From Dactylorhiza incarnata (lineage: Eukaryota > Streptophyta > Magnoliopsida > Asparagales > Orchidaceae), in the NCBI GenBank assembly GCA_033032865.1, contig JAWHQI010000079.1, forward strand, positions 5,584,501 to 5,648,500: a stretch of 64,000 nucleotides of DNA, read 5' to 3'. Shown piece by piece: positions 34,156-47,094 of this stretch (the first letter of the stretch is position 1; every line of letters starts with the position of its first letter). The notes under the pieces are model-generated. The model did not search any database and was not told where the DNA came from. It saw only the letters and a program-made list of their open reading frames with translations. Both the position numbers and the translations under genes were made by a program.

Positions 34156-37100
34156 TTGCAGAAAAAGGACTATTCAACCACAGAGGAACAATGGTACTTG
34201 GACAGTGGATGCTCAAGACATATGACAGGAACAAGAGCCAAATTAATCAACTATAAGGCAAAGGTTGGACCAAGAGTGATTTTTGGAGATTCCAATTGGG
34301 GACATACAGAAGGCTATGGATCAGTCCAGATTGGGACAATCACATTTAAAAAGGTAGCCTATGTAAGTGGACTCAAACATAACCTCATCAGCATAGGTCA
34401 ACTAGGTGATGAAGGATATCAAGTATGCTTCAACCAATCTAGATGTATTATCTTTTCTGAAAATAATATTGTTATTTTAGGAAATAGACAAGGTAATGTT
34501 TATTTAGTAAATTTTAATTCAGCCAAACCTGAGATCTGCTTGTTTAACCAAGTCAGTAAAAATACTAATTTGTGGCATAGGAGACTAGGTCATGTAAACC
34601 ATAGGACCCTAGCCAAGTTATCAAAGGACAACCTTGTCAGGGGACTACCTTCTGGATCATACAAGAAGGAAAGCCTTTGCAGGGCATGTCAATTGGGAAA
34701 GCAGACTAAGAGCAGCTTTAAGTCACTATCTAAGAGTGATTCTCCTAGGATTTTGTACTTGCTGCACTTAGATCTTTTTGGACCCCTTCCCATACACAGT
34801 TTGGGAGGTAAGTCTTACACTTTAGTCATTGTTGATGACTACTCTAGATTCAGTTGTGTATTCTTTCTGAGAAGCAAGTCAGATAACTTCAAGGTTCTTA
34901 CAGACTTTCTCAGGAGCATCAAGATTGAGTATTCTACTCAGATTGCATTGATCAGAAGTGATCATGGCACTGAGTTTGAATCTTTTCTGATGAGAGAATT
35001 CTGTGAGAAGGAAGGTATCAGGCAATGCTTTTCAGCTCCTAGAACTCCTCAACAAAATGGGGTAGCTGAAAGGAAAAATAGAACACTGATTGAATCTGGA
35101 AGAACATTGCTTGCAGTTGCTGTTTTGCCCCAATCCTTTTGGGCTGAGGCTGTCAGCACAACAAACAAGTTTTAAACAGAAGTTTAATTCATAAACAAAA
35201 GGGCAAGACACCTTATGAACTGCTTAAAGGGAAGAAGCCTAGAGTAAATTACTTTAGGGCTTTTGGCTGTAAGTGCTTTATTCATAATAATGACAAGAAG
35301 CACCTAGGAAAATTTGAAGCAAAAGCTTCAGATGGCATTTTTGTTGGTTATTCAGTTAGCAGTAAGGCTTACGGAGTATTTAACAAATCTTCTTTTAAAA
35401 TAGAAGAATCTATTCATGTATCTTTTGATGAAACTAACTTGAGTTGCAAGGAGAGAAATATCTCTACCTCACAAGATGCACATGTACCAATTCTCTGTGA
35501 GAAGTTAGATAATCTAACTCTACAGAAAGAGGATCTAATAAATCCTTCTCTACTACCTAACGAGGACAGTGAAGAAGAATGTCCTATTGCACCAACATTG
35601 GGTACAGCAAATATTCCTACAAATCTTGAAGATGTTAATACTGATGTTCAGGAGGACATAGAAATTCCTCATAGAGAAAATGAACAAGCTCAAGGAGAAG
35701 TTATTTTCCCTACTGATTATGTCAACATAAGAGATCACCCTAGATCTCAAGTAATTGGTGACATCTTAGTGGGTGTGCAAACAAGAAATCAACTAAATCA
35801 AAATAATTTGCACACATGTTTCCTCTCTCAAATTGAACCTCAATCCATCAAAGATGCAGAGCAAGATCCCAACTGGATTACTGCTATGCAAGAGGAATTA
35901 AATCAATTTGAAAGGAACAAAGTATGGGAACTTGTTTCAAGACCCAAGAATCATCCAGTAATTGGCACAAAATGGGTATTCAGAAATAAATTGGATGCTC
36001 AAGGAATCATAGTCAGAAATAAGGCAAGACTAGTGGCTCAAGGATACTGCCAAGAGGAAGGCATAGACTATGACCAGACTTTTGCACCTGTAGCAAGGCT
36101 GGAAGCAATTAGAATATTCCTAGCATTTGCCGCATACAAAATATTCAAGGTATTTCAAATGGATGTTAAGAGTGCCTTTCTAAATGGAGATATCAAAGAA
36201 GAAGTATATGTGGAACAACCACCAGGTTTTATTTCTCCAACTCAACCCTCTTATGTTTTTAGATTACATAAAGCTTTGTATGGTCTCAAACAAGCTCCTA
36301 GAGCATGGTATGAGACCCTTTCAAACTTTCTTTTGGAAAATAAGTTTTCTAGAGGAAAAGTAGACCAGACACTGTTTTTTAGAAATCATAAATCTGAAAC
36401 CCTATTGGTACAAATATATGTAGATGATATAATATTTGGTTCTACTGACTCTGAGTTATGCAAAAGATTTTCCAATCTAATGCATTCAAAATTTGAAATG
36501 AGGAGTATGGGAGAACTGTCTTACTTTCTTGGTTTGCAAGTTAAGCAAACAACAGAAGGCATCTTCATATCCCAATCTAAATATGCTAAAGAGCTTGTTA
36601 AAAGATTTGGGATGTCAGATGCCTCCCCTATGAAAACTCCCATGCCTTCAAATGCAGCTGTTGGCACTGATGAATCAGGAAAACCTATTGATCAGAAAGT
36701 ATATAGAGCCAATGTGGGATCTCTTTTATACTTAACAGCCAGCAGACCAGATATCATGTTTGCCACATGTATTAGTGCTAGATTTCAGGTAAATCCTAAA
36801 GAATCTCACTATATTTATTAAAAAGGATTTTAAGATATATAAAGGGTTGTCCAGATCTAGGACTCTGGTATCCTACCGAATCAGGATTTGAGTTAACTGG
36901 ATACTCAGATGCTGATTATGCTGGATGCAGAATAGACAGGAAAAGCACCTCAGGGACTTGTCAGTTCCTTGGAGATGAGCTTGTGTCCTGGTTTTATAAG
37001 AAACAAACCTCTGTGTCTACATCAACTGCAGAAGTTGAATACATAGCAGCTGGCAGTTGCTGTTGACAAATTTTGTGGATACAGAACCAGCTCCTAGACT

Positions 37101-37366
37101 ATGGTTACAATCTAAATAATTCCAAAATCTTTTGTGATAACACCAGTGCAATATCAATAGCACAAAATCCAGTACTCCACAGTAGAACTAAACATATTGA
37201 GATCAGACACCACTTTATCAGAGATAATGTGGAGAAGGGAAAAATATGTTTAGACTTCATACCAACTGATTTGCAGAGAGCTGACATCTTCACCAAACCT
37301 TTGGATGAAAAGAAACATCAATTCTTTCTAAATCAGCTTGGAATGATAAATGGGGAGTCAATCTAA
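34156..37366 (+). pseudogene. pol: Sirevirus pol: protease, integrase, RT, RNase H
   Basis: The start is approximate: the frame opens before WYLDSGCSRHMTG, the protease site, and no ATG is evident. Integrase follows with a zinc region (HRRLGH...CRACQLGK) and Asp/Asp/Glu context (HLDLFGPL, RSDHGTEF, NGVAERKNR). Then come RT with YVDDIIFGS and RNase H (DADYAGC, the ADIFTKPL tail). Breaks: one base lost near 35168, changing frame at the integrase end; a shift near 36815 after SHYI; and TGA at about 37064 in the RNase H phrase GSCC. Domains are otherwise complete and in Copia order (integrase before RT). Gag and pol are in different frames, and a splice-acceptor-like sequence lies at 34140-34161. 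Confidence 0.88.
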
Positions 37367-37419
37367 TTGGCAAAGTTTTCTACCCAACAAAATTTTTCAA
37401 TATATTAAGGTTCAGAAAA

Positions 37420-37562
37420 TTCGTCGAACGCGCTCGACGAACGATATTTTTTTTTTGTCGAACGAGGCCGACAAACTGGTCAAGGCTTCTTTCTGAAATT
37501 CTGAAGAATTTTCGTCGAACCCGATCGACGAAGTCTCGATTTCGTCGAACCTGATCAACGAA
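37420..37562 (+). repeat. CpG motif cluster after Sirevirus pol
   Basis: About eight copies occur, mostly as facing pairs (ttcgtcgaac followed within 10 bp by gatcgacgaa), so each pair could fold into a hairpin. The variants gatcaacgaag and ccgacaaac look like CpG decay. Confidence 0.8.
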
Positions 37563-37616
37563 GTCTGTGATGTTCTATCTTCCTTATGAAAAAAGAATGT
37601 AGGCTATGGAAGGATT

Positions 37617-39510
37617 TTGGGAATCTTCCTTCAGGCCAAGTGTCCAGCCCTCTCAGTTTCTACTGCTGTTGGCATTAATGCCTCAAAGAAACTGACTCCC
37701 CTTCTCTTTAAGAAGTGGGATAGGACTTTCCTGAAGAAATCAGCTCTAGTGGCTCCAACTGTTCAAGCTTCTGAGGACACCAGGGCTGTAATAGCCACTC
37801 CCCCACCCCAGATTCCTCCTCCTCTCTCACAGACTCTTCAACATTCTGAAGAGCCTACCTCCTCTCCTCCTCCTCCTCCTCCTCAAGCCACTTCCATTCC
37901 AGATTTTTCTCAGGATGAAATTCCATCAGATTTCACTCCTCTTCCTCCTCCTCCATCCACTTCTTGTGCTCATACCACATCTTCCATCCCTTCTTCTTCT
38001 TCTTCTCACCCAACTCCAGATGTACTGGTTGTGGATGTCTCACAAATAGCCACCCAGGTGTTTGGTCACATAGCTTCTAAATTACAGGAGCTTATTGATC
38101 AAAGTCTGGCCCCAGTGCATTCTAAGCTTGATCTTATTCTCTCTCACCTTGCTTCTCATTCCTCTTCCTCTTTCCCTTCATCTGGGGGCCCAGACTCTAG
38201 TTTCCCAGAGTCTAGGCAGGGGGGAGATGTTCCGGGATGAAGCTCCAGAGGAAGTAGTTCCTGAAGAGCAAGGGTTAGACCTAGTTAATGTCAGCACAGT
38301 CTTGGTCTCCCTGGCTCAAAGCACAGAAGGTGCTCCTCCTCCTCCTTCAGATGCTCCTCCCAGCAGCTTTTTCAAATCCACCCCTCTAGTGGATCAAATT
38401 CTGCAGCTTACCATTCAGTCCCTCTGCTCAGACCCATCTTCCAAAGTATCAGCTGAAGACCTCTCCAAGGCCATTGTCTGCTATTCCCCAGACTTAGAAG
38501 CCAGGCATGGAGATTTGCTAGTGTCTCCAGTTCCAGAGCCAGTTATCTCTAAGGCAGATCAGGAACCTGCTGTTCCTGATGAACAGATGCCAGTTGCCTC
38601 TGCCTCTGCCCCCTCCTATTCTTCTGAGCCTACTGCTGCTGTCAAGAATGTTGATGATGATTTAGAGAAAAGAAGAATTGAAGCATACAAAGAAATTGAT
38701 GAAATGTATGAGAATGTGCCTTCATCCTCAAATTCTGATGATGATGATGACAGTGATGATAGTAATGCCAAAGTCAAATCCAAGAAAAGAAAAGCTCCAT
38801 GCAAGAAGCTGCCAGCCCCTTCCAAAAGGCCTGATAAAAATGACATTCCCTTTTTATGTGCAGAAAAATCTGAAGCCTCATGAAATAACTCAACCTTGGA
38901 TGCAATTCTCCAAGAATGAGTTGAAGAGAAGGAAGCTTGAAAGAAGATACCAGAAGGATCACCCTGCTATGTTCAAGAAACCCCCTCCTCCTCCACCTCC
39001 TCTAGGTGCAGGCTCTGCAGGAGGACTTTCTTCCACATCCAGGACATCTCAGTCTGCTGGTGCAAGCCATCTGGTCATTCCTCCTCTTACTGGAAAGGAA
39101 GATCTTCAGGTTATCAGGTTTGTGAAAGAAAGCATAGCCAATTATCTGAACAAGAAATTGAAGATAAGGAAACTGAAGATAAAGCTGAAGCAGATAGATT
39201 ATACAATATGGCAAGGTTTAGAGAGCATGTTGCTCTATCTCAGATAAAAGAGGCCAGAGAAAAGGGTATGGATACCTCTCACATTTCTACCATATCTCCC
39301 TATAGAGAACAGGAACTTCAACAATACCAGGTGAAGAATATGTTCAACACTTCTGCCTACATGAGTCTTCACCCAGAGGCTGTTCTGCCAACTATTTCCA
39401 AGAAGGTAATACTGGGTGATAAAGACTGCAAGCTAAGCAGAAGGCAATCTGAAGATACTAACAGGAAAATAATCTTAAAGAAGTCATCTTCAGAGGACAG
39501 GAATCCTTAA
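37617..39510 (+). pseudogene. Sirevirus env-like (extra) open reading frame, frameshifted
   Basis: Successive open pieces in different frames cover 37617-38240, about 38240-38883, about 38860-39247 and 39208-39510, together about 620 codons. The first piece is Pro/Ser-rich (PPPPPP, SSSSS); the second has an acidic run (DDDDDSDDS) followed by a basic stretch (KSKKRKAPCKK) like a nuclear signal; the later pieces are Lys/Glu-rich and helical. Sireviruses often carry such a frame between pol and the 3' LTR, called env-like by position. No clear signal peptide or membrane segment is visible, so an envelope role is not supported. Two to three frameshifts disable it. Confidence 0.6.
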
Positions 39511-39665
39511 AAATCTCTGGTTAATTGATTCTTAATTATTCTGTGATGATATCTGCTTGTGACAATTGATCTATATCTGCTGAATTTCCTTTCTGTCAGA
39601 TATTTTTTCTTCTTATAATTCTGTTATGCATATTTTGATAAATGCTGGACATAGGATCCTAACCC

Positions 39666-39679
39666 AAATAGGGGGAGAT
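39666..39679 (+). other. Sirevirus polypurine tract
   Basis: aaatagggggagat lies directly before the 3' LTR start tgttgg. Confidence 0.9.
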
Positions 39680-41060
39680 TGTTGGAACATAGTTCAACCC
39701 TATTACTGATTTGGGCTATGATGTCTATTTCTAGGTATAGGATCTATTTTGACCCATCATGTATAGTATAAGGGTCATAGGCTAAGCCTAGAAGAGATTT
39801 GAACATTAACTAAGACAAGGTGTTCGACGAACTTCGAACACGTTCGACGAATTCAGAATCCGTTCTACGAACTTAGTTCGACGAATTTCAAAGTTCTGTT
39901 CGACGAAAGTCTCTTAGTGTTCGACGAACTTCCCAGTTTAAGTTCGACGAACTTTCCCTGTGGTCGACAAACTTTTTCAGAGTTTCTATATTCAGTGACC
40001 TCTTCTATTCAGAGTATTATTTTTGGAGTTATCCTCAGGATTCCTTATGAAGGCTGACAACTGTTCTCACTATAATATCAGTCAGTTTTTGCAGTATTTT
40101 CTTTCAAAGATTTTATGACCGTTGCTGCATTAATTAAGGGCTGCGTGCATATTGTTCTATAAGGCAGATTGCAAGTTTCAAGGAATTTAATATATTAAGT
40201 ATTCCTTTTCTGTCAGAGAAAAATCCTTCTTTTTGTCTCATTCCTCTCCAGCCCGATTAAAAATTTGAAAGAGGATCAACTCTCTCCGGTCCAGAGAATA
40301 TCTTTGCTATTTATTCTAGAGGAAGACACAGATACTATATACATACAAAAAGGATAATCTTTTGCTAGTCAGTTGGGATTGCTCTCAAGAACTCTCTCTG
40401 ATTTTCTCTGAAGTCTTCATCTTCTCCAGTCGCCTAATCTTAATCTCTAGGAATCATCTGCATCAAATCCTTCTAGAGAACTTTTGCTGGAGATACTCTG
40501 AAGATCAAGAAGACCTACACCCTGAGCATATTTTCTCTCCTGATCTTTTCTTACTTTTATTCACAGGGGGAGATCTGACAATCATTCAACAATCCACTAG
40601 TCTTCTCTGTTGTTAGAGAAAAGAGAAGACACCATCATCTTTACATACTTTTATTTTTATAACTGTGTACAGGGTTGTAACTCCCTTTAAAAGTTGATTT
40701 TTGGTTTTGAGCACCTGATCAAAAGCTCTGTGGTGGTTTTGAGCACCTGATCAAAAGCTCTGTGGTGAAGGCTCACCTGATCAAAAAGGGCCCTAGTGGA
40801 TTTCCTACCAGGGTGGTAGAAGAGTAGATGTACCCAAGTTGACTGGGGAACTACTATAGATCCTTGTGTCTTCTGTGTTTGTCTTTATTATTTGTATGTG
40901 CTGTGTTTCAGTTTGTGTTTATATCTGTGCTGCACTCACTTACACATATACTTAAATAACATAAATTTTTCTCTACAAATTTGTTTGGGCTAAGTGAAAT
41001 TATATTAAAATACTCTATTCACCCCCCCTCTAGAGTAATCTTGATCTATCCCCACTTTCA
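39680..41060 (+). repeat. Sirevirus 3' LTR
   Basis: This 1381-bp uninterrupted copy proves the Athila insertion point in the 5' LTR. Its motif array is at 39832-39971, and the C run is 7 bases here against 11 in the 5' copy. Confidence 0.93.
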
Positions 41061-41065
41061 TATGC
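41061..41065. repeat. Target-site duplication tatgc (right copy)
   Basis: It is the partner of 20924-20928. Confidence 0.9.
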
Positions 41066-41483
41066 TGCCAAAGATGGATCTCCCACTAAAAGCTTAAGGA
41101 GAATTCTGGAGGAGGACAACGTCACGCTACATCTGAAGGACGATCGCTTCATCCTCGCTTATGCTACAGCGATCCTTCATCCTCAACTCCAGAGATCTCA
41201 TATAGGGAGTTTTATTATTGTTATCTTTATTTTTCATTCCATACTTTCTTTGTAATCGTTTAGTTAATTCGCCTTGTGTTGGCGACTAGTTCTATGTGAT
41301 TAGATCTAGGGGGCACGATGCCATATCTCATATTATGATATTCTCACAAATTAGCTAAATTGTCATTTTGCCTTTCTCATATTATAAAACAATTTAGTAA
41401 TTTTCATAAAATTATAAGAAAGAATTTTATTCCCTTATTCACCCCCCCCCCCCCCCCCTCTAAGGGCGCCATAAGATCCAACA
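41066..41483 (+). repeat. 5' LTR of the gag-only element, part 2
   Basis: It continues 20928. It lacks roughly 340 bp present in the 3' LTR (about 48274-48616), joining gccatatc to tatgatattctc. It has one copy of a segment (gccttgtgttggcgactag) that is doubled in the 3' LTR. It ends atccaaca after a 17-base C run. Confidence 0.85.
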
Positions 41484-41485
41484 AG

Positions 41486-41497
41486 TGGTATCAGAGG
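41486..41497 (+). other. Primer-binding site of the gag-only element
   Basis: tggtatcagagg, tRNA-Met type, lies two bases after the LTR end. Confidence 0.88.
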
Positions 41498-41531
41498 TAG
41501 GTTATTCCAAACGGTTTAAAAACCAAGAATA

Positions 41532-43103
41532 ATGGCGTCTCATGATCTCGCTTCTACTAATGAGAAAAACTTTCTTATAAATGAAAAATCTTTAGCACCA
41601 CCTTTATTTGAAGGCAAAAATTATAATGGGTGGAAATTTCTTATGGAAAAATTTCTTAAATCTTTGGATATTAAAGTATGGAATATTACAATTAAAATGC
41701 CCCCAAGTATTTTAAATAAAAATGAAATGTTTTTAAATGCCAAATCTATGAATAGTCTATATTGTGCATTAGATCAAAATATTTTCAAACTTATTTATAC
41801 ACTTCCTACTGCTTATGAAGTTTGGAAATTTCTTGAGAATACTTATAGTCTTCCTTCCACAGATGATGAACAAGAGCAATTCCTTGTGGATCCAAGAGAA
41901 GAAACTGACGAGGACTTATGCTTGGAGGAAGAAGAACATAACGTCACAATATTGGACTCATTTGTTGGCAACACATCAAGCAAAAGAGAAGACGGAAATT
42001 TAACTTTGGAAGAGGAATGCAAAGAAGATGTCAAAGGAACCGTTGGTCCAAATCTTGCCTCATCCCATAGCAATGTAAGAAAATCAAAAACTCCTCTTTT
42101 TGTAACAAATTCCATTTCTACTTCTCGTATGCTTAAAATTGCTAAACGTAAAATTTTAAAATTAAAAATTGCTAATTCCAAATTACGTTTAGAAAATAAA
42201 TCTTTAAAAGCAAACGATAACATAGAATCAAATATTGATGTGTTAAATTCTCTTTCATGCTCTTTAGTTAAAATTCCTATTCCTTGTCTTAATTGCAATT
42301 TATTAAAAGAAAATTTCAAGGAAATTGATAAAGGGCTCTTAATTTCTAAAAGGCATAATGAAAAATTGATAATTGAAAATAATGCTTTATCTTGTAAGTT
42401 AATACAATTAAAATCTTTTGTTGAAAAATTTCAAATGTCATGTAATGAATTTCATCATAAGATTTTGAATAACAAGGATAAATTAACTTACAAAATCATT
42501 TCTAAAAAGGACCATTTTCACACATTAAATCAAAAGGAGTTTAGTTTCAAAAAGAATTATGATCCTCTCAAAATTCTTAAGAGTCACTATTATAGGTCTC
42601 AATATATTTTCAATCATGACTCATATTTAAAAACTCCTTTTCATGAAAATCAAACTACAAAATATAATCCTTCATATTATAAAAGTATGTCAATAAGAAA
42701 GAGTGGAAATGAAAATCATCAAAATAAGAATCAATCTTTTAAAACATATTGTAACCCACTCTTTCAACAATCACTTCTAAAAAAAGACAACCACTCTTAT
42801 AAACTTTCAAAGAATCCATATAATAAAATTCATTATGATTATCAACAACAATCTATTTTGAAAAATAATTTGAATAAACATAAGTCTCAAATGAATTATT
42901 TTTCAAACAAATATAATCATATAAAGATGTCACATAATCATAATATGAATTTAAAAGATAAACCACCAAGGTATGAATGGAGACCCTTAAAGAAAAATGA
43001 TACTTCAACTTTAATCGAAAAGGCCCATTTATCCTCATCTCCTAAAAAATCATCATGTCATATTTGGGTACCCAAAGGAACCATTACACATGGTCAACTT
43101 TGA
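41532..43103 (+). CDS. gag: Gag-like protein of the non-autonomous element (523 codons)
   Basis: The ATG at 41532 is the first after the PBS, and the frame is intact. The N-terminal 115 residues resemble the Copia gag domain (PPLFEGKNYNGWKFLMEKFL, TAYEVWKFLENTY). An acidic linker replaces the second half of that domain, and no CCHC knuckle is present. Residues about 200-320 form a Lys/Leu/Asn-rich coiled coil, followed by an Asn/His/Lys-rich part. The end (CHIWVPKGT) matches the linker that normally precedes the Copia protease. So the protein looks like Sirevirus Gag with an internal deletion and with pol removed after it. It would be packaged or would assemble only with help from a complete element. 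Confidence 0.75.
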   Translation: MASHDLASTNEKNFLINEKSLAPPLFEGKNYNGWKFLMEKFLKSLDIKVWNITIKMPPSILNKNEMFLNAKSMNSLYCALDQNIFKLIYTLPTAYEVWKFLENTYSLPSTDDEQEQFLVDPREETDEDLCLEEEEHNVTILDSFVGNTSSKREDGNLTLEEECKEDVKGTVGPNLASSHSNVRKSKTPLFVTNSISTSRMLKIAKRKILKLKIANSKLRLENKSLKANDNIESNIDVLNSLSCSLVKIPIPCLNCNLLKENFKEIDKGLLISKRHNEKLIIENNALSCKLIQLKSFVEKFQMSCNEFHHKILNNKDKLTYKIISKKDHFHTLNQKEFSFKKNYDPLKILKSHYYRSQYIFNHDSYLKTPFHENQTTKYNPSYYKSMSIRKSGNENHQNKNQSFKTYCNPLFQQSLLKKDNHSYKLSKNPYNKIHYDYQQQSILKNNLNKHKSQMNYFSNKYNHIKMSHNHNMNLKDKPPRYEWRPLKKNDTSTLIEKAHLSSSPKKSSCHIWVPKGTITHGQL

Positions 43104-45639
43104 ATACCTAAATCTCTTATCATTTAGTATCTTCCAATTGCATGAAGTAGAAACAAATAAAAATGAAATATCACTACTCTACTTAATGATATGCTTATTG
43201 TCTCTTTTCTATTGTTTATTATTTATTATTTTTTGAACAAACATGCTATGATCACTTTATATATCATGAAATATGACTTTCATACATTAAGTCTAATGTT
43301 TATCAAATCAAATTTGAATTAAAATTAAACATTAAGTCATATATTTTTCAAAGTGATCTATCTCTCATCTTAAAGTGTTTATATATATCCTTTTAAATCC
43401 TTTACCCATCAATGCCTTGAATTAACATTATCATTTGAATATTGAAATTATTTTCAAGACTAATGAAATTATTTAAAAAAAAGGATTTAAATGGTTTATT
43501 AAATGGCTTAAGCTAAAAATTAAAATGCGTAACGTTTTGATTATTTTCTATTTTATTTGCTGCATTTGATAGTCCTTATAATGAAAAATATTATCAAATA
43601 AAATCGAAAACAAACATTCACAAAACGCATGTTTAATCCTTCAAAAATGCGAGTTTTTGATCAAAACTTCAAATAGCCATATCTTTTGATCCGCTCGTCC
43701 ATTTTTCGCGTTTAATATCTTTTCGAAAAGGGCACAGAAATCTCCATCCAACGGAGAACCAATCTTGGCCATTAAAATTCGTATGGTGCTGTCAAAATTG
43801 CCCAAACTCAACTTTGTTTAATAATTATACCAGTCTTTATATTTCGACAATTTCTGTGTCTTTGGATTCTTCATCACATGATATCCTTTGTATATTGTGT
43901 GTAATGTGTGTCACCATTGTTTGCATGTTATTTAGACCTTAGAATCGTCTTGTATCATTAAGTTCAAATCAAAAATTTAATCATTTCATTCTTGGTCTAA
44001 AAAAAATTAATATGAAACCTTCTATACTACATGCAACATTATCTCCATTAATCCTATGTTATAACATTACATTCAAACTCATCATCCTAGCATCACCTCT
44101 TATTTTATGCTTAAATTTATATGCTAGGTATAACATGTACAATGTTATTTAAAATTGATGATAACTATGTGATTTGAAATTATAATAGAATACTAAAATT
44201 CCAACAAACACATAGTTTATGGTTTGATCATTAGTATATATATCATGAAACTATAAATTATCATACAAAACCAAAGATCAATAAATTCAATTATTGAATG
44301 CAAATTTATTTTAAAACTATATATTTGTTATCTTTGTCTTTAATATGATAGCATGATCATCATTTTCTAGACTTACAATTCAAGCATGCTCATTCAAAAG
44401 AATATCACCAAATCATATTGCCATAAGTTTAGAAGGAATATAATTCACATTCATCATGATAATCTAACATATATTCTATGCAAAATTCTCTATAATCATA
44501 AATCATAATTCATGTTCTATCAAGAAATATCTCAAATCAATAATAAGAATTATGAATCTTATGATAAAAATTTGAATAATGATTTATTTCCATTATTTGG
44601 TGTATTGATATGCTTTGCTATTGATTGCAAGTATCTCTCATATTTGTAGACTCTAGAATCAACTTTGCAATAAACTTAATCATCACTCTATTTTAGATCT
44701 ATAATTTGAAATTCTATTTTGGAATACATGCAATATTAATATTAATCTTATGACATGACATTATATCCAAAACTCATCATACTAGCTTTATCACTTATTG
44801 AATATTAGTAATTGTGTTAGTTATCACATATCGTCATCTCATAAAAGTAGAAAAACTATGCCGCTTTATATAACTCATCACATTAAACAAAACCCATAGT
44901 TTATATATCAACCCTTAGATTTAAAAGCATAGGTTGTCCAAAAGATTATTTCACCTATGACTTCATATCTCACAATAGCGGGGGCATAGGGTTGTATGCA
45001 TTAGAGACCTAACATCTAAGTCATGTCTTGTCCTTAACTGGGGAGGGTTCCAGTGGGGCCTTGTGAGGCACTGGGGGGAAGAGTGCTAGGTTGAGTGTTC
45101 TCTAGTGTTTGCATATGGGATTAACACCCCAACCTACGGCATGTGTGCAGCTCCTCATGCCCATCCGTCACTTAGTACGGGGCTAAGGTGTAGACATTTA
45201 GTCGGGGTAGTCTTTAATCTTAGGACATACTTATATTACTCTTTGCATGATCTTTTTATTTACTTATCACTTAAATCATGCATATTTTGGGTTGTTTAAT
45301 AAAAAATGTCCTCTTGTGTTTGCATAATTTATCTTTTTGAGCTTAAATGTTTTTGTAAAATACATGTATTTGAAAAAGCTATAGTTTTATGCAAATTTGA
45401 GCAATCAAGACATCTCCAAATATTATAAAATTTTTGCATAAGACTACTCTAAGGACACTTAATCAAAATAAAAAATCAAACATTTAAAATTCTTAAAAAA
45501 TCGTGTAATGTTTACAGCGCTAGCGTTAGCGCCGGTGCTAGCGTGGGTGTCTGATTTTCCTGTGTTTTAAAATTTTTAAAAATCAATAAAAATATGTTAG
45601 TTCATATGTACTACTTATTTGTTGTGTTTCTGACTTTGG

Positions 45640-45920
45640 TTATTTTGTTTTATTCATATTATGAAAAAACAACTATAAAAGTTCAAAATTCATAAATACA
45701 AAAAATATGTTTTTGAGATTTTCTGCTTTTATTTATATTATGGAAAATCAATTATAAATTTTCAAAATTCAAAAATACAAAAATATGTTTTTATGGTTTT
45801 CTGTTTTATTTATATTATGGAAAATCAAATACAAAAATTCAAAATTCAAAAATACAAAAATATGTTTGTGTGATTTTTCTGTGTTTATTTCATTAAAAAA
45901 ATATCAAAACTACAAAAAAA
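45640..45920 (+). repeat. Tandem repeat of about 75-80 bp, 3.5 copies
   Basis: Units contain ttttatttatattatggaaaatc and ttcaaaattcaaaaatac, starting near 45644, 45719, 45799 and 45875. The last unit is diverged. Confidence 0.65.
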
Positions 45921-47094
45921 ACTGTATGACCTTTATTGTTAATATCAAGCATGAATGAATTCTATTATTTAGAATTATTTACAATGTTAAAATTTATTCC
46001 TTCAAATTTCTATAAACATTGTTTTGTTTATCATGCTTTGATATATCTATTTAAAGTGCATTAATTGTATTGAAAAATATGTGTAGAACCAAGCTTTGTA
46101 TGCCTCTAAGTATGTGTAAATGTATTATGATTGATAATGATACATTTCACTCACTTATTTTGGTAATCAACATGTGTTGTTTAAATCTAAAAATGCTTGC
46201 TTGTGTATTGTATTTGTAGAATGAATTAAAACTTGCATAAGTTTATTTGCCTACACTACATTTGAATTGCACTTATGAAATTTAGAAAAGTGGTTAAGTT
46301 AAAAATTTGGGTTTGCAAAACAAGTGTATTCAGAGAATGTTGTCTCACAAATGTGAACAAAGAATTATATGTGTAGACAAATATAACTCCACCAAGCACT
46401 ACTTGAACCTCCTGATAAGTCATCATAAGCATTATGAGGTTGAGCACCTTGGAAAGAATAGTAAAGTGTCTTGTGCAAACCTTGGTTATTACACCACTTT
46501 GTTTAAAATTATGTGCATTAAAAGTGTGTGAAAGTAATTTACTTGTGTTTTATTGTGCACTTTACTTTACATATGTCTTGTATTTTGTTGATTTAAATCA
46601 ATTGTTAACATTGCCCAAAATACACTTATGTGCACATCATTCTCTTTCATAACACTTCTTCTCATGAGTATTGGATTCTAATGCTTTATCTATACTACTC
46701 TTTATATAAGAAATGCACTAGATAACCTAGCATGATCTCTACAATGTTTTGGTATCTCTTGAACTTAAAATTTAGTAACATCGTAGTATAATCTCTCTTT
46801 GATATGTTCATTTCATGCTTGGTATCTTTATGGAAAACTTTGAGATTTCAAAAGTTAAAACATCTTTCAATTTTGAACTAAAACTCATATTTTTACTTAT
46901 GCTTTTCATGCTTAGGAAAAGATGTTTATTATAATCTTCCGCTTGCTTACAACTCTTATCTTTTTATTTGAAATCTCGTATATACTATGCTTAAAATCTT
47001 TATCATTATCTATATTACAAAAGCTCGATCATGCTTTATCATTTATAAGAAATGCCTCCTTACTACCCTCACCCCACCTTCTTTTGATAATACC

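Larger units (their letters stand above)
20929..41060 (+). mobile_element. Sirevirus-type Copia element with env-like region
   Basis: LTRs run tgttggaac...cactttca (5' copy split by Athila, 3' copy 39680-41060). The PBS is at 32126. Gag (32219-34129), pol (34156-37366) and a Pro/Ser-rich downstream region (37617-39510) follow in order, with PPT atagggggagat before the 3' LTR. A long gag with a coiled tail and an extra frame after pol are Sirevirus (SIRE) features. It inserted into the gag-only element and later received the Athila element. Confidence 0.88.

Noticed and set aside
37617..39510. Env-like frame as a true envelope gene
   Set aside because: No signal peptide, membrane anchor or cleavage site is evident; the name rests on position only.
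46307..46652. Short frames in the gag-only interior as host exons
   Set aside because: They are short, AT-rich, without splice context or recognisable domain.
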